Shown here piece after piece: positions 6,079-6,942 of a DNA stretch of 6,942 nucleotides. Position 1 is the stretch's first letter, and each line of letters starts with the position of its first letter. The position numbers and the translations under genes are program-made. The DNA comes from an uncultured Blautia sp. (lineage in GTDB: Bacteria > Bacillota > Clostridia > Lachnospirales > Lachnospiraceae). The notes under the pieces are model-generated. The model saw nothing but the letters and a program-made list of their open reading frames with translations, had not been told where the DNA came from and made no database searches. The stretch is taken from assembly GCA_934378195.1 (NCBI GenBank), contig CAKRPO010000082.1, forward strand, positions 1-6,942. The letters run 5' to 3'.

Positions 6079-6942
6079 TCACCTCCCGTCAGTTGCTTTG
6101 TTAAAGCGGAATACGATCAGGCTGAGTACACCTGTGATGATAAACAGGAATACGGATAATGCACCGCCCATTCCATAGTTTTTGCTGAACAGATGCTTGT
6201 TCAGATACATGATCAGAGTCATGGTTGAACGCATCGGGTCACCGGTTCCGTTTGTCAGAATCTGAGGTACGTCGAACATCTGCATACCACCGATCAGAGA
6301 TGTGATCATAACGTAGATCAGGATCGGACGAAGAAGCGGAAGAGTGATCTTTCTGAAAATCTGTGAAGATGTTGCACCATCTACCTCAGCAGCTTCATAC
6401 AGTGACGGGTCAATACCCATCATACCTGCCATCAGAAGAATAGTAGTGTTACCAAACCACATCAGGAAGTTCAGAATCGCAACCAGGGTTCTTGCACTCC
6501 ATGCATGGCTGAAGAAGGAATATGCTTCTTTCAGGATTCCAGCATGTACAAGCATGGCGTTGATCGGGCCGCCGTCTGCAAATAATGTGAAGAACAGCAT
6601 TGCAAAGGCAGAAGCCATGATCAGGTTTGGCAGATAAATTACAGTCTTGAAGAATCTCTGACCTTTCAGACGGAGACTCGGATTGGAGAACCAGGCTCCA
6701 AGAAGCAGAGATACGAGAATCTGTGGTACAAATCCCATGATCCACATGATCATTGTGTTCTTAAAATAAATCCAGATCTCGCCGCCTTCAAAGAGTTTGA
6801 CATAATTGGCAAAGCCCACAAAGTTCGGTCCAATCTGCGTCAATCCCGATCTGTAATTTTCAAAGAAGCTGTTATAAATTGTACTAATAAGCGGAACGAG
6901 CTGGAATATGAGGTATACTACTACAAACGGTATCAGAAAGAT
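6079..6942 (-). CDS. Carbohydrate ABC transporter permease, MalF-like (CUT1), 5' end beyond window
   Basis: The last 287 residues of a sugar-importer membrane subunit. The frame runs open to the window edge, and its first visible residues form a typical first membrane helix (FLIPFVVVYLIFQLVPL) followed by NSFFENYRSG and FVGFANYVKLF, the usual MalF-type N-terminal pattern. Only the few residues before the first helix and the start codon are therefore missing. A TTG at 6841-6843 is inside the family-conserved region and is not the start. The EAA loop lies at visible residues 183-203 (EAAEVDGATSSQIF then TLPL). It forms the heterodimeric channel with the MalG-like permease encoded immediately downstream. 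The solute-binding protein and promoter are expected upstream, outside the window. Confidence 0.92.
   Translation of the reverse strand: MFLIPFVVVYLIFQLVPLISTIYNSFFENYRSGLTQIGPNFVGFANYVKLFEGGEIWIYFKNTMIMWIMGFVPQILVSLLLGAWFSNPSLRLKGQRFFKTVIYLPNLIMASAFAMLFFTLFADGGPINAMLVHAGILKEAYSFFSHAWSARTLVAILNFLMWFGNTTILLMAGMMGIDPSLYEAAEVDGATSSQIFRKITLPLLRPILIYVMITSLIGGMQMFDVPQILTNGTGDPMRSTMTLIMYLNKHLFSKNYGMGGALSVFLFIITGVLSLIVFRFNKATDGR

Noticed and set aside
6074..6082. GTG at 6080-6082 as the start of the MalG-like permease
   Set aside because: It overlaps the GGGAGG ribosome binding site; the ATG three codons later has an ideal 8-nt spacer.
5153..6178. Long open frame of 341 codons on the + strand
   Set aside because: It lies entirely opposite the two ABC permease genes, which have clear family motifs and ribosome binding sites. 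Its product is Cys/His/Lys-rich with no domain pattern, as expected of an antisense shadow.

Overview
The window looks like chromosomal DNA from an anaerobic gut-type Firmicute, most probably a Lachnospiraceae relative (Blautia/Dorea/Ruminococcus-like). This is inferred from the moderate-to-low GC content, strong GGAGG-type ribosome binding sites, TTG starts, U-tract hairpin terminators, an oxygen-sensitive 2-hydroxyacyl-CoA dehydratase-type enzyme and a CUT1 sugar transporter. The genus cannot be fixed from the sequence alone.

Left part, + strand (1-3930). The window opens inside a tRNA-Leu(UAA) gene, which is followed by a rho-independent terminator and the first copy of a 36-bp palindromic repeat. 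A sigma-A-type promoter (about 248-276) then drives a compact operon. Gene 1 is a stand-alone 2-hydroxyacyl-CoA dehydratase/double-cubane-cluster subunit. Gene 2 overlaps it by 8 nt and fuses a second, smaller dehydratase-like subunit to a complete ATP-dependent activator (HgdC/BadF type). Gene 3 is a TetR-family regulator. The pair of cluster subunits plus the activator should form an ATP-driven low-potential electron-transfer enzyme: the activator binds one [4Fe-4S] cluster between two protomers, hydrolyses ATP and passes electrons to the cluster-bearing subunits. The window holds no CoA-transferase, CoA-ligase or acyl-CoA dehydrogenase, so the substrate is unknown. The operon ends at a probably bidirectional terminator, followed by the second copy of the 36-bp repeat.

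Right part, - strand (4027-6942). Reading leftwards from the right edge, two sugar-type ABC permeases (the first cut by the window end) are translated from adjacent reading frames and followed by a strong hairpin terminator. Beyond it lies a 340-residue protein of no family I recognise, convergent with the TetR gene. The hairpin lies between the only visible promoter-like sequence for this gene and its start codon, so readthrough or attenuation may control it.

The most interesting points are the subunit-activator fusion with an intact internal ribosome binding site and start codon, the uncharacterised enzyme system itself, the repeat pair bracketing the operon, and the unknown gene behind the hairpin. 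No CRISPR array, transposase, integrase or rRNA is visible. No gene-free stretch exceeds about 250 bases.
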